Assembly: GCF_002563955.1 (NCBI RefSeq)
Contig: NZ_PDJE01000001.1
Location: 2,728,001-2,792,000 of the forward strand
From: Paramicrobacterium agarici
Lineage (GTDB): Bacteria; Actinomycetota; Actinomycetes; Actinomycetales; Microbacteriaceae
DNA: 64,000 bases
Direction of reading: 5' to 3'
In this document: positions 44,276 to 52,970 of the stretch, one piece after another
How positions within the stretch are numbered: the first letter of the stretch is position 1
Layout: each line of letters begins with the position of its first letter
Program-made: the position numbers and the translations under genes
The notes under the pieces: model-generated
Told to the model about the DNA's origin: nothing
Databases searched by the model: none
Seen by the model: the letters and a program-made list of their open reading frames with translations, nothing else

Positions 44276-45166
44276 TTAGAAGCTCCCGCCCATGGAGCGC
44301 AAGCGCTCGACGCGGTCGGGAATCGGCGGGTGCGAACTCATCAGGCGCTTGGCAACTCCCGGTTTCTTCTGCGGGTCGTTGATCCACAGGTGCGCCATGG
44401 AGGTGTTCTGACGCTTCATCGGGCGTGCGTGTGCATCAAGCTTGAGCAGCGCGCTCGCAAGGGCGTCTGGGTGCCTCGTCGTCAGTGCGCCGGTCGCGTC
44501 GGCGAGATACTCGCGCTGGCGCGACACGGCGAGCTGCACGAGCATAGCGACGAGTGGAGCGATCAGCATCGCGACGATGCCGAAGATCATAATGATGGGG
44601 TTGCCGCCTCCCCCGCGATTGTTGCCGCGCCCTCCGCCGAACCACATCATGCGCAGGAACATGTCCGCGATGAAGCCGATCGCGACGACGAGGCCGAACA
44701 CGATCATCGACACACGAATGTCGTAATTGCGAACGTGGCCGAGTTCGTGGGCCATGACGCCCTCGAGTTCGGAGTCCGTCATGATCTCGAGAAGCCCCGT
44801 CGTCGCAGCGACGGACGCGTGCTCGGGATCCCTGCCCGTCGCGAAGGCGTTTGGTGCAGGGTCGTCGATAACGTACACCTTGGGCATCGGCGTGCCTGTC
44901 GCGATGCTGAGGTTCTCGACGATTCGGTAGAGCCGCGGATTATCTGCCTTCTGGATCTGCTTTCCCCCGCTGATGGCGAGAGCTTGCGATGACGCCATGA
45001 AGTACTGAAGCAGCGCGTAGCCGCTTGCGACCACGAGAACCACGATCGTGATCGTCCAGCTGTTGTACACGTAGCCGGCGAGGGCGCCGAGCGCGCCGAT
45101 GAGCACAAGGAATCCGATGATGATCACGACGGTGTTGATCTTGTTCTTTCGGATAGCGCGATACAT
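44276..45166 (-). CDS. htpX: Zinc metalloprotease HtpX
   Basis: 296-residue membrane M48 protease for quality control of membrane proteins. The zinc motif is in VMAHELGHVRNYD near residue 140, with the third ligand Glu in REYLADATGA. Two N-terminal helices (about 12-30 and 37-55) and two more after the active site (IVFGLVVAIGFIADMFL and IFGIVAMLIAPLVAMLV). AAAGGGC precedes ATG 45166. It follows the lemA-like gene on the same strand, a common pairing. Confidence 0.95.
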   Translation of the reverse strand: MYRAIRKNKINTVVIIIGFLVLIGALGALAGYVYNSWTITIVVLVVASGYALLQYFMASSQALAISGGKQIQKADNPRLYRIVENLSIATGTPMPKVYVIDDPAPNAFATGRDPEHASVAATTGLLEIMTDSELEGVMAHELGHVRNYDIRVSMIVFGLVVAIGFIADMFLRMMWFGGGRGNNRGGGGNPIIMIFGIVAMLIAPLVAMLVQLAVSRQREYLADATGALTTRHPDALASALLKLDAHARPMKRQNTSMAHLWINDPQKKPGVAKRLMSSHPPIPDRVERLRSMGGSF

Positions 45167-45234
45167 CGATGCCCTTTCGAAGGCAATGAGCCACGTATGA
45201 GGCCGGCGCTTCGAGCGTCAGGCGCTGCGGGGCG

Positions 45235-45801
45235 TCAAAACTGAATGCGCGGCGGCTCGGCGATGGCTGCGCTGTCGGTCACCTCGAAGAACTCCCGAAG
45301 CTCGAATCCGAGGTTCTTCGCGAAGAGGTTGTTCGGGAAGACCTTGATCTTCGTGTTCAGCTCGCGCACTCCCCCGTTGTAGAAGCGACGCGAGGCCTGG
45401 ATCTTGTCTTCCGTGTCGACAAGCTCGCTCTGCAGCTGCAGAAAGTTGTTGCTCGCCTGCAGCTGCGGATACGCCTCTGCCACGGCGAAGATCGACTTGA
45501 GAGCCTGCTGCATGTGATTCTCGGCGGCGGATGCTTCAGCCGGTCCGTGCGCATTCAGCGTTTCAGCGCGCGCCTCGGTGACGTTCTCGAAGACAGACTT
45601 CTCGTGAGCCGCGTAGCCCTTCACCGCTTCGATGATGTTGGGAATCAGGTCGGCGCGTCGCTTGAGCTGCACGGTGATGTCGCTCCATGCCTCGTTGACG
45701 CGAACACCGAGGGTCACGAGCGAGTTGTACGTCACCCAGAGGTAGATTCCGATGATGACGACGAGCGCCACGACGATGAGAACGGGAATGAGCCATTCCA
45801 T
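45235..45801 (-). CDS. LemA family protein
   Basis: 188 residues. One N-terminal membrane helix (WLIPVLIVVALVVIIGIYLW) and a long helical domain with YNSLVTLGVRVNEAWSDI, VQLKRRADLIPNIIEAVKGY and the C-terminal FPNNLFAKNLGFELREFFEV, all standard for LemA. The ribosome site AGGGAG precedes ATG 45801. The pairing with htpX is widespread and points to envelope stress or membrane quality control, though the role of LemA is unsettled. Confidence 0.93.
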   Translation of the reverse strand: MEWLIPVLIVVALVVIIGIYLWVTYNSLVTLGVRVNEAWSDITVQLKRRADLIPNIIEAVKGYAAHEKSVFENVTEARAETLNAHGPAEASAAENHMQQALKSIFAVAEAYPQLQASNNFLQLQSELVDTEDKIQASRRFYNGGVRELNTKIKVFPNNLFAKNLGFELREFFEVTDSAAIAEPPRIQF

Positions 45802-45924
45802 GCTGTTGCGTACTCCCTTTATGCTGTGTGCGGTTCGAACGAAGCCGCGTGATCACAGTCTACGGCGATCATTCTGAGCTTCACCGGCGAATTCGCCGTG
45901 CCCCGCGGTTCGCACTCGCCATTC

Positions 45925-47238
45925 TCAGGGTCCGAGTACCCGGTCAAGGTACGCGTTGCGAAACAGCCGTGCGGGATCGAGCCGGTCACGCACGGCGGCG
46001 AAATCGTCGAATCGCGGATAGCTCTCGCGCAGGCTCTCGGCATCGCGCCAGTGCATCTTTCCCCAGTGCGGGCGGCCACCGAGCCCGCGCATGATCGCCT
46101 CCACTGCCCTGAAGTACTCTGCGGGGCTCTCGCGAGCGTAGCGGTGCACCGCGATGTACCCCGTCTCGCGTCCGGTTGCCGTGGACATCCACAGATTGTC
46201 GGATGCTGCGAAGCGAACTTCGACGGGAAAGGAGACCGTCCACCCCGACCGGTCGATGAGCTCTTTCACCTCGCGAAGAGCCGCTGCCACGTGCTCGGCG
46301 GGCAGGGCATACTCCATTTCGGCAAAGCGCACGGTGCGCTTGGTCGTGAAGACGCGGTGCGAGGCGTCGGTGAACTCCCGGTTGCCCGTGAGCTTGTCGG
46401 CCAGCCGGTTGACGGTGGGAGTGACCGCAGGGACAGCCGACCCCAGTCCGCACGTCACGCGAAAGAGCCCGTTGGAGACGACAGTGTCATCGAGCCAGCG
46501 CTTCACGGGAGGCAGTGGGCGGCGAGCGGCGCCTGACGGCATCCTGGTATTCGTCTTCGTTAACGCGGTCTCCGTGTGCGGAAACCAGTAGAACTCGAAG
46601 TGGTCGGCGCGCGCGACGCGCTCATCGAGAGTGTCGAGAACATCGTCGAGGCGCTCCGGCTTCTCGACGGCGGCGAGGTCGAAGGCCGGAACGCAGCGTA
46701 CGGTGACGTCGACGAGAATGCCGAGGGCGCCGAGGCTGAGCGCTACGGCGGGCAGAAGCTCGGGGGTGCTGTCGGCATCCACCCGCATGATCTCACCGGT
46801 TCCCGTCACCAGGGTGGCACCCGCGACTTGTGCGGCCAGTCCCCGAAACGCCGCCCCTGTTCCGTGTGTTCCCGTCGAGATGGCCCCGGCGATCGACTGG
46901 CTGTCGATGTCTCCGAGGTTCTCCATGGCGAGTCCGTGCCGCGCGAGCAGTCGCGGAATATCACGCAGTCGCGTACCGGCCGAGAACGTCGCGAGCCTCT
47001 CGCGCTCATCGACGTCGATCAGTCCGGTCAGATCGTCGAGTTCGAGCAGCACACCGGCGGGAGCGGCGATTCCGCTGAAACTGTGGCTCGCGCCGACGGC
47101 TTTGATCGGGATGCCGCTTCCCGCTGCCGCGACGACGGCGCGCTGAACAGCGCTCGCTGTTCGCGGCCGCTCGACCCTGATGGGCTTCGCCTTCTCGGTG
47201 CGCCCCCAATTGCGCCAGATCTCGCCCGTCGATGTCAT
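45925..47238 (-). CDS. FAD-binding sugar lactone oxidase (D-arabinono-1,4-lactone oxidase family)
   Basis: 437 residues. The N-terminal FAD_binding_4 domain (about 15-180) includes IKAVGASHSFSGIAAPAGVL, where H may carry covalent FAD, and SIAGAISTGTHGTGAAFRGL; the C-terminal ALO domain has HFEFYWFPHTETALTKTNTR and ends RDRLDPARLFRNAYLDRVLG. Relatives oxidise L-gulono- or D-arabinono-lactone or related sugars. Its ATG overlaps the stop of the upstream PLP enzyme gene by four bases, so both act in one operon. Confidence 0.92.
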   Translation of the reverse strand: MTSTGEIWRNWGRTEKAKPIRVERPRTASAVQRAVVAAAGSGIPIKAVGASHSFSGIAAPAGVLLELDDLTGLIDVDERERLATFSAGTRLRDIPRLLARHGLAMENLGDIDSQSIAGAISTGTHGTGAAFRGLAAQVAGATLVTGTGEIMRVDADSTPELLPAVALSLGALGILVDVTVRCVPAFDLAAVEKPERLDDVLDTLDERVARADHFEFYWFPHTETALTKTNTRMPSGAARRPLPPVKRWLDDTVVSNGLFRVTCGLGSAVPAVTPTVNRLADKLTGNREFTDASHRVFTTKRTVRFAEMEYALPAEHVAAALREVKELIDRSGWTVSFPVEVRFAASDNLWMSTATGRETGYIAVHRYARESPAEYFRAVEAIMRGLGGRPHWGKMHWRDAESLRESYPRFDDFAAVRDRLDPARLFRNAYLDRVLGP

Positions 47239-48485
47239 AGGAACGCCTTTCCTTCGCCGCGGTAGGTCGGAACGCGGTCGACAATGCCTTCGCTGTCCAC
47301 GACGAGAAACTCGTTGAGGCGCTCGCTGAGCTCACCGGATTTGTTGTGCCGAAACCACACGCGGTCCCCCAGCGCGAGAGAGGCAGCGGCACCGCCCTCG
47401 ACAGGAGTCTGCACTTCTCCGGCCATCTCACGCGGCATCATGCGCAGACCCTCGGGCCAGACGGCCTTCGGCAACCGCTCTTCCCCCGGCGGACCAGAGG
47501 CGATCCAGCCGCCGCCGAGAATGGTCGCCATGTCGTGACGCGGTTTGCGCACGACGGGAAGGGCGAAGGATGCTGCCGGGGCAGGATCGAACGCCTCGAA
47601 GCCGTCGAAGAGGTGCCCGGCGAACAAGCCGCTGCCCGCCGCGATCTCCGTGACGGAGTCATCGTTCGACGTGCTCTCGAGAGAACCCGTGCCGCCGCCG
47701 TTCACGAAGCGCAGGTCGGCGACGTCTCGCACGAGAGCGACCGCTTCTCCCCTGCGCTCCATGAGTTCGGCCCGCGAGCGTCGTTTGACCCAGCTCACCA
47801 CGGTGTTCATCGCGGCCTTTCCCGCTGCTTGGTCTGGCACGCCGGCAATCTGCCCCTCGTATGCCATCATGCCGACGAGTTCGAATCCTGGACGCTCCAC
47901 AATGTACTCGGCGAGAGAACGTGCGGCTTGCGGCGAGTGGATGGGCGACCGCCATGTTCCGAGCCGGCCGAGCGGCGCCGGGGCGTCCCACGACGCGTCG
48001 AGTTCGAGACACACCTGAATGGCCGGTCGTTTTTCCGGCGGAACGACCGCGTCAATGACGTCGAGGTGCTCCGGGCTGTCGACCATGAGAGTCACGCGGG
48101 AAGCGAGGGTTTCTGATTCTGCCAGCTGCGCAATGGCACCGCGGTGTGCCGTGGGGTATCCCACGACGACGTCGTCGATCGATTCGGCGAGCCACAGCGC
48201 CTCGGGGAGCGTGTAGGCGAGTACGCCGTCAAACCCGGGCAGCGCGAGCGCAGCATCCAGAATCGAGCGAACGCGCACTGACTTGCTGGCGATGCGAATC
48301 GGCGTGCCCGAGGCGCGGCGGATCATGTCATGGGCGTTGAATCTCAGTGCGTCAAGCTGGAGCACGCCGAATGGAGGATCTTCGCCCTCCGTGACCCTGT
48401 CGAGGTTCGCCCAGTAGAGCTCAGGGGAACGCCAGGGAGCCGGGTTCGCGCCCGTGCGCTCATTCGCGGTCAGGGAAATCGCCAT
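47235..48485 (-). CDS. PLP enzyme, alanine racemase-fold (amino acid deaminase/aldolase type)
   Basis: 416 residues. The alanine racemase-type TIM barrel at residues about 30-290 has the PLP lysine in RIASKSVRVRSILDAAL; the C-terminal D-threonine aldolase/D-serine dehydratase-like domain includes DLRFVNGGGTGSLEST and LALGDRVWFRHNKSGELSER. A metal-binding His/Asp pair would be expected in this group near the end. ATG 48485 follows AAAGG; a GTG at 48509 is possible. Probable substrate a D-hydroxy-amino acid; not proven. Confidence 0.85.
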   Translation of the reverse strand: MAISLTANERTGANPAPWRSPELYWANLDRVTEGEDPPFGVLQLDALRFNAHDMIRRASGTPIRIASKSVRVRSILDAALALPGFDGVLAYTLPEALWLAESIDDVVVGYPTAHRGAIAQLAESETLASRVTLMVDSPEHLDVIDAVVPPEKRPAIQVCLELDASWDAPAPLGRLGTWRSPIHSPQAARSLAEYIVERPGFELVGMMAYEGQIAGVPDQAAGKAAMNTVVSWVKRRSRAELMERRGEAVALVRDVADLRFVNGGGTGSLESTSNDDSVTEIAAGSGLFAGHLFDGFEAFDPAPAASFALPVVRKPRHDMATILGGGWIASGPPGEERLPKAVWPEGLRMMPREMAGEVQTPVEGGAAASLALGDRVWFRHNKSGELSERLNEFLVVDSEGIVDRVPTYRGEGKAFL

Positions 48486-48637
48486 TGAGTGCCTTTCGTC
48501 TTCTGACACGATATCGGCGTTCGTCAGCGGCGCGAAGAAGCTGCTGGGGCCGGGAGACGGCCGGATGCTGAAGCAGCGCTGAGAAGCGCGTCATAAAGCG
48601 CCGTGGCAGCTTGACTTCACCTATGTGATCGCCGTGA

Positions 48638-50839
48638 ATGGATGGTGAAGTGGGGCGGACTTTCACACACACAGCACATACAATCGCGCCGGGCGTTCCG
48701 GCACGATCGCGTGCTCGATGGCGGTTCCTGCTTTTCACACTCATCGCGATGGCAGCGCTGGCACTTCCACTCGCCGCTCCGAGCCCCGCATTCGCCTCTG
48801 CACCGTCTGAGTCTCTCGCCGCGCAGCCGGACGACGACGCGTACACGCCCCCGACGGACGACGCGACAGCACCCCCGCCAACGTCGGCGGCACCAACGAT
48901 CGATCTCACGGTCGATCCCCGTCACACCAGCAGCGACTTGAACATCACCGGGACCATCACGGGGGACCTCGGGGATGGTGACAGAGTGGAAGTCAGGGTC
49001 GGAGACGGGAACTGGCTCAAGGCCTCGGTCACCGACACCACATTCTCGCGACCGGTCTCGGTCACCCAGGGACCGCAGAAAATCGAAGCGAGAATCGTCG
49101 GTGCAGGTTCCGACCACGCTGATGCCACCGTCAACGTGATTTTCGCCCCGGTCATCGACGCGTCCAACACCCTGATCGGACGACACGGAGGCTTGGGCGG
49201 AAGCGGCGCCACGACCGACGCCACGGTGACGGTCACGATCGATGGCCACACCTACACGGGCCAAGCCGGAGTGAACGGGCAATGGTCAATTCCCATTAAT
49301 CGCGAGTACTCGCACGCTCCGGCTGTCGTGACGCAAACCAACACCTGGAACGGCACAACCGTCACGTCCCCGAGCAGCGCTTCGGTTCCCATCACGGTTG
49401 ACCTCACGGCTCCGAAGCCACCGACCATCACCTCTCCGTCCGCGGGAGCGGCGATCCCGGTCTCTGGCGCCACGATTTCGGGGCGCGCCGAGCCTGGCTC
49501 GACCGTCACCGTGTTCGCCGGTTCGCAGTCGCTGTGCAAAGTCACCGTTCCCTCCTCAGGGACGTGGTCGTGCACGGCTCCCGAGGTGCGAAAATCGGGC
49601 ACGCAGAACATCGTGGCGATCACGCAGGATGCAGCGGGCAACTCCAGCGGTGACGGCACACCGGTTTCTGTGACGTTCGGCAGCACCTCGTCACCGTCCG
49701 ATCCGCCCAAGAACTCGCCGTCCGACGAGCCGGGCCGCGACACGAACACTCCAGACGACGAGTCTTCCTCGCCCACCGAAAAAGAGCCGGAGCCCTCCGA
49801 AAGCGACGACGAGCACACGAGCGAGGCGGCTCCGCCCGCGGCGCCCCCGAACCGCCCCGGACCCTGGAATCACGCGACCCCATTCACCGAATCGCTGCCA
49901 CCGGCGATCGGCGTCGATGCGCTGGCGGGCTGGTTCCGCGCGCTCTTGCTTGCGGCCCTCACGATCGCTCTCATTCTGATTCCCGCACGGATGCTGGCTG
50001 GCACCCTCGCGCGCAGGCGCGCCGCGGGCTCGGCCGTGGTCTTTGCCGGACGCAACCGGTCTCCGCACGAATTCGACAAGGCACCGCTGCTCGCGGCTCC
50101 TGGACGCGTCGCCATGATCGTCATCGGCATCGTCGCCGCAGGCGCTATCACCATCTTCGCCAACCCGGTCGACGGACGTCCCGCCTATCTGAGGCTCCTG
50201 ATCGCAGCCGTCATCGCCGCGGCGATCATCAACGCTGCAGCGGCGTGGCTTCCCCGCATCCTCTCGCACGCCTGGCAATGCGGGTTCACCGAAGTGCGCA
50301 TGAACCCGCGGTGGCTGCTCGTTGTCGTCGCGGCGGTGCTCGCGTCGCGCATTCTCGATCTGAACCCAGCGCTCTTGTTCGCATTGGTCACCACGGTTCG
50401 TGTTCCGACCGTTCTGTCACGGCCCGTTCTCGCCCGACTCGCCCTCTCACGCATCGGCGCCGTGTTTCTCGTGGGCGTGTTCGCGTGGCTTTTGGCCTCG
50501 CTCGTGCCGCAGGGCGGCGGCTTCTTCACACAGCTGCTGATCGAGACGGCGAACATCACAGCGCTCGTCGGCATCGGCTCTGCTGCGATCATGATGGTGC
50601 CGTTGGGCAGGCTCAGCGGTCGAGCGATCTTCGCCTGGTCGCGTCCGCTGTGGCTCGGCTCGGTGCTCGCGATCTTGACCGCGCTGTTCGTCATGCTGGG
50701 ACCGAGCATCGAAAACTGGCGCGCGACCGGCAACATCCTCGCGGCGCTGGCGCTCGTGTTCGCCTTCGCAGCCCTGGGAATCTCAGTGTGGCTGTGGAAG
50801 CGCTATGTCCAGCCGATGCTCGCTGGCTCCTCGTCCTAG
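48638..50839 (+). CDS. Secreted Ig-like domains fused to a polytopic membrane domain; unrecognised
   Basis: 733 residues. A signal-type helix (about 28-53, FLLFTLIAMAALALPLAAP) is followed by a Thr/Pro-rich linker, then two or three Ig-like beta-sandwich segments (about 85-345). The last has the Big_6-type pattern APKPPTITSPSAGAAIPVSG and ITQDAAGNSSG. A Ser/Pro/Glu-rich linker (about 346-410) leads to eight probable membrane helices (about 425-730). The start ATG 48638 has no clear ribosome site; GTG 48650 is an alternative. I do not recognise the family or function. Confidence 0.75.
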   Translation: MDGEVGRTFTHTAHTIAPGVPARSRARWRFLLFTLIAMAALALPLAAPSPAFASAPSESLAAQPDDDAYTPPTDDATAPPPTSAAPTIDLTVDPRHTSSDLNITGTITGDLGDGDRVEVRVGDGNWLKASVTDTTFSRPVSVTQGPQKIEARIVGAGSDHADATVNVIFAPVIDASNTLIGRHGGLGGSGATTDATVTVTIDGHTYTGQAGVNGQWSIPINREYSHAPAVVTQTNTWNGTTVTSPSSASVPITVDLTAPKPPTITSPSAGAAIPVSGATISGRAEPGSTVTVFAGSQSLCKVTVPSSGTWSCTAPEVRKSGTQNIVAITQDAAGNSSGDGTPVSVTFGSTSSPSDPPKNSPSDEPGRDTNTPDDESSSPTEKEPEPSESDDEHTSEAAPPAAPPNRPGPWNHATPFTESLPPAIGVDALAGWFRALLLAALTIALILIPARMLAGTLARRRAAGSAVVFAGRNRSPHEFDKAPLLAAPGRVAMIVIGIVAAGAITIFANPVDGRPAYLRLLIAAVIAAAIINAAAAWLPRILSHAWQCGFTEVRMNPRWLLVVVAAVLASRILDLNPALLFALVTTVRVPTVLSRPVLARLALSRIGAVFLVGVFAWLLASLVPQGGGFFTQLLIETANITALVGIGSAAIMMVPLGRLSGRAIFAWSRPLWLGSVLAILTALFVMLGPSIENWRATGNILAALALVFAFAALGISVWLWKRYVQPMLAGSSS

Positions 50840-50841
50840 CG

Positions 50842-51150
50842 TCAGCCGGTAACGATGGGCAGGCCGGCCTGCTGCCACGCCGCAATGCCACCATCGACAT
50901 TGACAGCATCGATGCCACGCTGCTCGAGGTATTGCGTGACGCGCGCGCTGCGCCCGCCCGAGTGGCACATGATGTGAAGCTCTTCGGCGTCGGGAAGTTC
51001 GCTTTCGCGTTCCATGAACTGCGACATCGGAATATGCACCGCGCCCTCGACGTGTCCGGCCTGCCATTCGTCGGCTTCGCGAACGTCGACGATGGCGGCT
51101 GTGCCCTGCTGCGCACGGGCAGCTAGATCTGTGACGGCGATCTCTCTCAT
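50842..51150 (-). CDS. Single-domain rhodanese-like protein
   Basis: 102 residues, one rhodanese domain: AIVDVREADEWQAGHVEGAV then the active-site loop IMCHSGGRSARV, in which the catalytic cysteine is intact (CxxGxR), and AVNVDGGIAAWQQAGLP. A sulfurtransferase or sulfur-carrier role is expected. ATG 51150 follows GGATGGAGAG. Its stop is three bases from the convergent Ig-domain gene. Confidence 0.92.
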   Translation of the reverse strand: MREIAVTDLAARAQQGTAAIVDVREADEWQAGHVEGAVHIPMSQFMERESELPDAEELHIMCHSGGRSARVTQYLEQRGIDAVNVDGGIAAWQQAGLPIVTG

Positions 51151-51203
51151 CTCTCCATCCTCACACGACACACCGTGTCAGCGGGTGCGAGCAGAATAGA
51201 CAC

Positions 51204-52862
51204 GTGTACGTCGTGATCGAGCCCTCAGCCGACCGCCGGGGGCTTCACCTGGTCGATGCCGATGAACGAGGGCATCCAACGGGTGAACGCGATGTCTCGT
51301 GGGATGCCGCCCTCGAGGTGCTGCGAGACCGCGACGCCACCGGGGTCCGCTGGGTGTTCGCCCACACCGCTGAACTGTACCCACGGCTGATCGACAGCGG
51401 CGTGCGTCTCGGTCGCAGCCACGATCTTGCGCTGTGCCGCAGCATCCTTCGCCGGTCGACAGAGACACCGGACGGTGGCCTGTCGTCCCTGCCTGCAGAT
51501 TCGTGGGATGCTGCCTGGACCTCCTCCGGCGATGACGGCTCGCTGACGGGTTTCGCCGACCTCGCGGAGCCCGGCGAGCGCCCCGACGCCGTCGCCGAGC
51601 TTCAGCGTCAGTGCGAAGCGGTCGCAGCATCGCGCGCTCCGAGTCGTCTCCGTCGTTTGCTCGCCGCGGAGTCGTGCGGAGCGATGATCGCGTGCGAGAT
51701 TCGCCATGACGGACTGCCGTGGCGCCGCGACGTGCACGAGCGCATTCTCAGGGAAGCACTCGGGCCTCGCCCGGTCTTCGGCGGTCGCCCCGTCGTGCTC
51801 GAAGAGCTCGCAAACGGCATTCGCGTCGCGCTTGGTGCCCCGTCGCTCAATCCCGACTCGCACACCGAGTTGCTGCGGGCACTGCGCGCCGCCAGCATCC
51901 CCGTGGACTCGACGAGCAAATGGGAGCTGCAACGCCACGATCATCCCGCCGTCGAGCCGCTGCTGCGGTACAAGTCGCTCTCGCGGCTCATGACTGCCAA
52001 CGGCTGGGCGTGGCTCGACGAATGGGTACGCGACGGGCGGTTCCGCCCCGAATACGTCGTCGCCGGTGTCGTCACAGGGCGGTGGGCGACAGACGGAGGC
52101 GGCGCCCTTCAGCTGCCCACGCAGATTCGTCCGGCCGTCATCGCCGACGACGGCTGGACATTCGTGATCGCCGACGCCGCACAACTCGAACCACGCATCG
52201 TCGCGGCCATGGCCAGTGACACCGCGATGGCCGCTGCCGGTCACGGAAAAGACCTCTATCAGGGGCTCGTCGACGCCGGAACGGTCGACACGAGGGACCA
52301 CGCGAAGGTCGCCATGCTCGGGGCGCTCTACGGAGCCACGACCGGCGAAAGCGCGCGGCTCATGCCCCGGCTCGTGCGGGCATACCCCCGGGCGACGGGG
52401 CTCGTCGAGGCGGCTGCTCGAGCGGGAGAGCGCGGCGAGCAGGTGACGACCTGGCTGGGCCGCAGCTCACCGCTTCCGCCCGACTCCTGGAGCGCCGCTG
52501 TACGAGCAGGAGCCCAAGTGTCGGCAACGCCGGCACAAGAGCGTGCTGCGCGCGGCGCAGCTCGCGATTGGGGCCGCTTCACGCGTAACTTCGTCGCGCA
52601 GGGCACGGCCGCCGAGTGGGCGCTGTGCTGGATGGCCGAGCTGCGGCATCGCCTCTTCTCTCTCGTCGACGGCGACCAGCATCCGCACCTCGTGTACTTT
52701 CTGCACGACGAGCTCGTGATCCACGCACCCGAGCAGTCAGCCGACTTCGTGGCCGACGCGGTGCGCGACGCGGCTGAGGCCGCAGGGCGGGGCCTGTTCG
52801 GGGACTTCCCGATCGATTTTCCGCTCGACGTCGCGGTCACGCGATGTTATGCAGACGCGTGA
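51204..52862 (+). CDS. Bifunctional 3'-5' exonuclease/DNA polymerase (family A-like)
   Basis: 552 residues, the short family A polymerase found in Actinobacteria. The N-terminal 190 residues correspond to a 3'-5' exonuclease fold. The polymerase half has LLRYKSLSRLMTANGWAWLD, motif A as FVIADAAQLEPRIVAAMA (an altered DYSQIELR), motif B around DHAKVAMLGALYGATTGES, and motif C LVYFLHDELVIHAP. It lacks a 5' nuclease and is not the main PolA. The start is GTG 51204, with no ribosome site. Exact role in repair is not known. Confidence 0.9.
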   Translation: MYVVIEPSADRRGLHLVDADERGHPTGERDVSWDAALEVLRDRDATGVRWVFAHTAELYPRLIDSGVRLGRSHDLALCRSILRRSTETPDGGLSSLPADSWDAAWTSSGDDGSLTGFADLAEPGERPDAVAELQRQCEAVAASRAPSRLRRLLAAESCGAMIACEIRHDGLPWRRDVHERILREALGPRPVFGGRPVVLEELANGIRVALGAPSLNPDSHTELLRALRAASIPVDSTSKWELQRHDHPAVEPLLRYKSLSRLMTANGWAWLDEWVRDGRFRPEYVVAGVVTGRWATDGGGALQLPTQIRPAVIADDGWTFVIADAAQLEPRIVAAMASDTAMAAAGHGKDLYQGLVDAGTVDTRDHAKVAMLGALYGATTGESARLMPRLVRAYPRATGLVEAAARAGERGEQVTTWLGRSSPLPPDSWSAAVRAGAQVSATPAQERAARGAARDWGRFTRNFVAQGTAAEWALCWMAELRHRLFSLVDGDQHPHLVYFLHDELVIHAPEQSADFVADAVRDAAEAAGRGLFGDFPIDFPLDVAVTRCYADA

Positions 52863-52873
52863 CAACCATCAGG

Positions 52874-52879
52874 TAGAGT
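52874..52879 (+). promoter_or_regulatory. -10 element before the TPP riboswitch
   Basis: TAGAGT lies about 13 bases before the riboswitch core; transcription would start near 52886, as expected for a short riboswitch leader. Confidence 0.5.
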
Positions 52880-52885
52880 GGCCGT

Positions 52886-52969
52886 CACCAGTGACACGGG
52901 GTGCCCGCCATGGGCTGAGAACACACCCGTCGAACCTGATCTAGCTCGTACTAGCGAAGGGATGTCGCG
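52886..52969 (+). promoter_or_regulatory. TPP riboswitch (THI element)
   Basis: The conserved thi-box blocks are in order: ACACGGGGTGCCC, then GGGCTGAGA, ACACCC, GAACCTGATCTAGCTCGTA and CTAGCGAAGGGA. The element sits in the leader of the ThiD-TenA gene and its 3' arm runs up to the ribosome site (AAGGGA), so thiamine pyrophosphate binding should hide the site and stop translation. Confidence 0.95.
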
Positions 52970-52970
52970 A

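Noticed and set aside
52878-52970. N-terminal extension of ThiD-TenA to 552 residues
   Set aside because: These codons are the TPP riboswitch itself; the conserved ThiD start lies after it.
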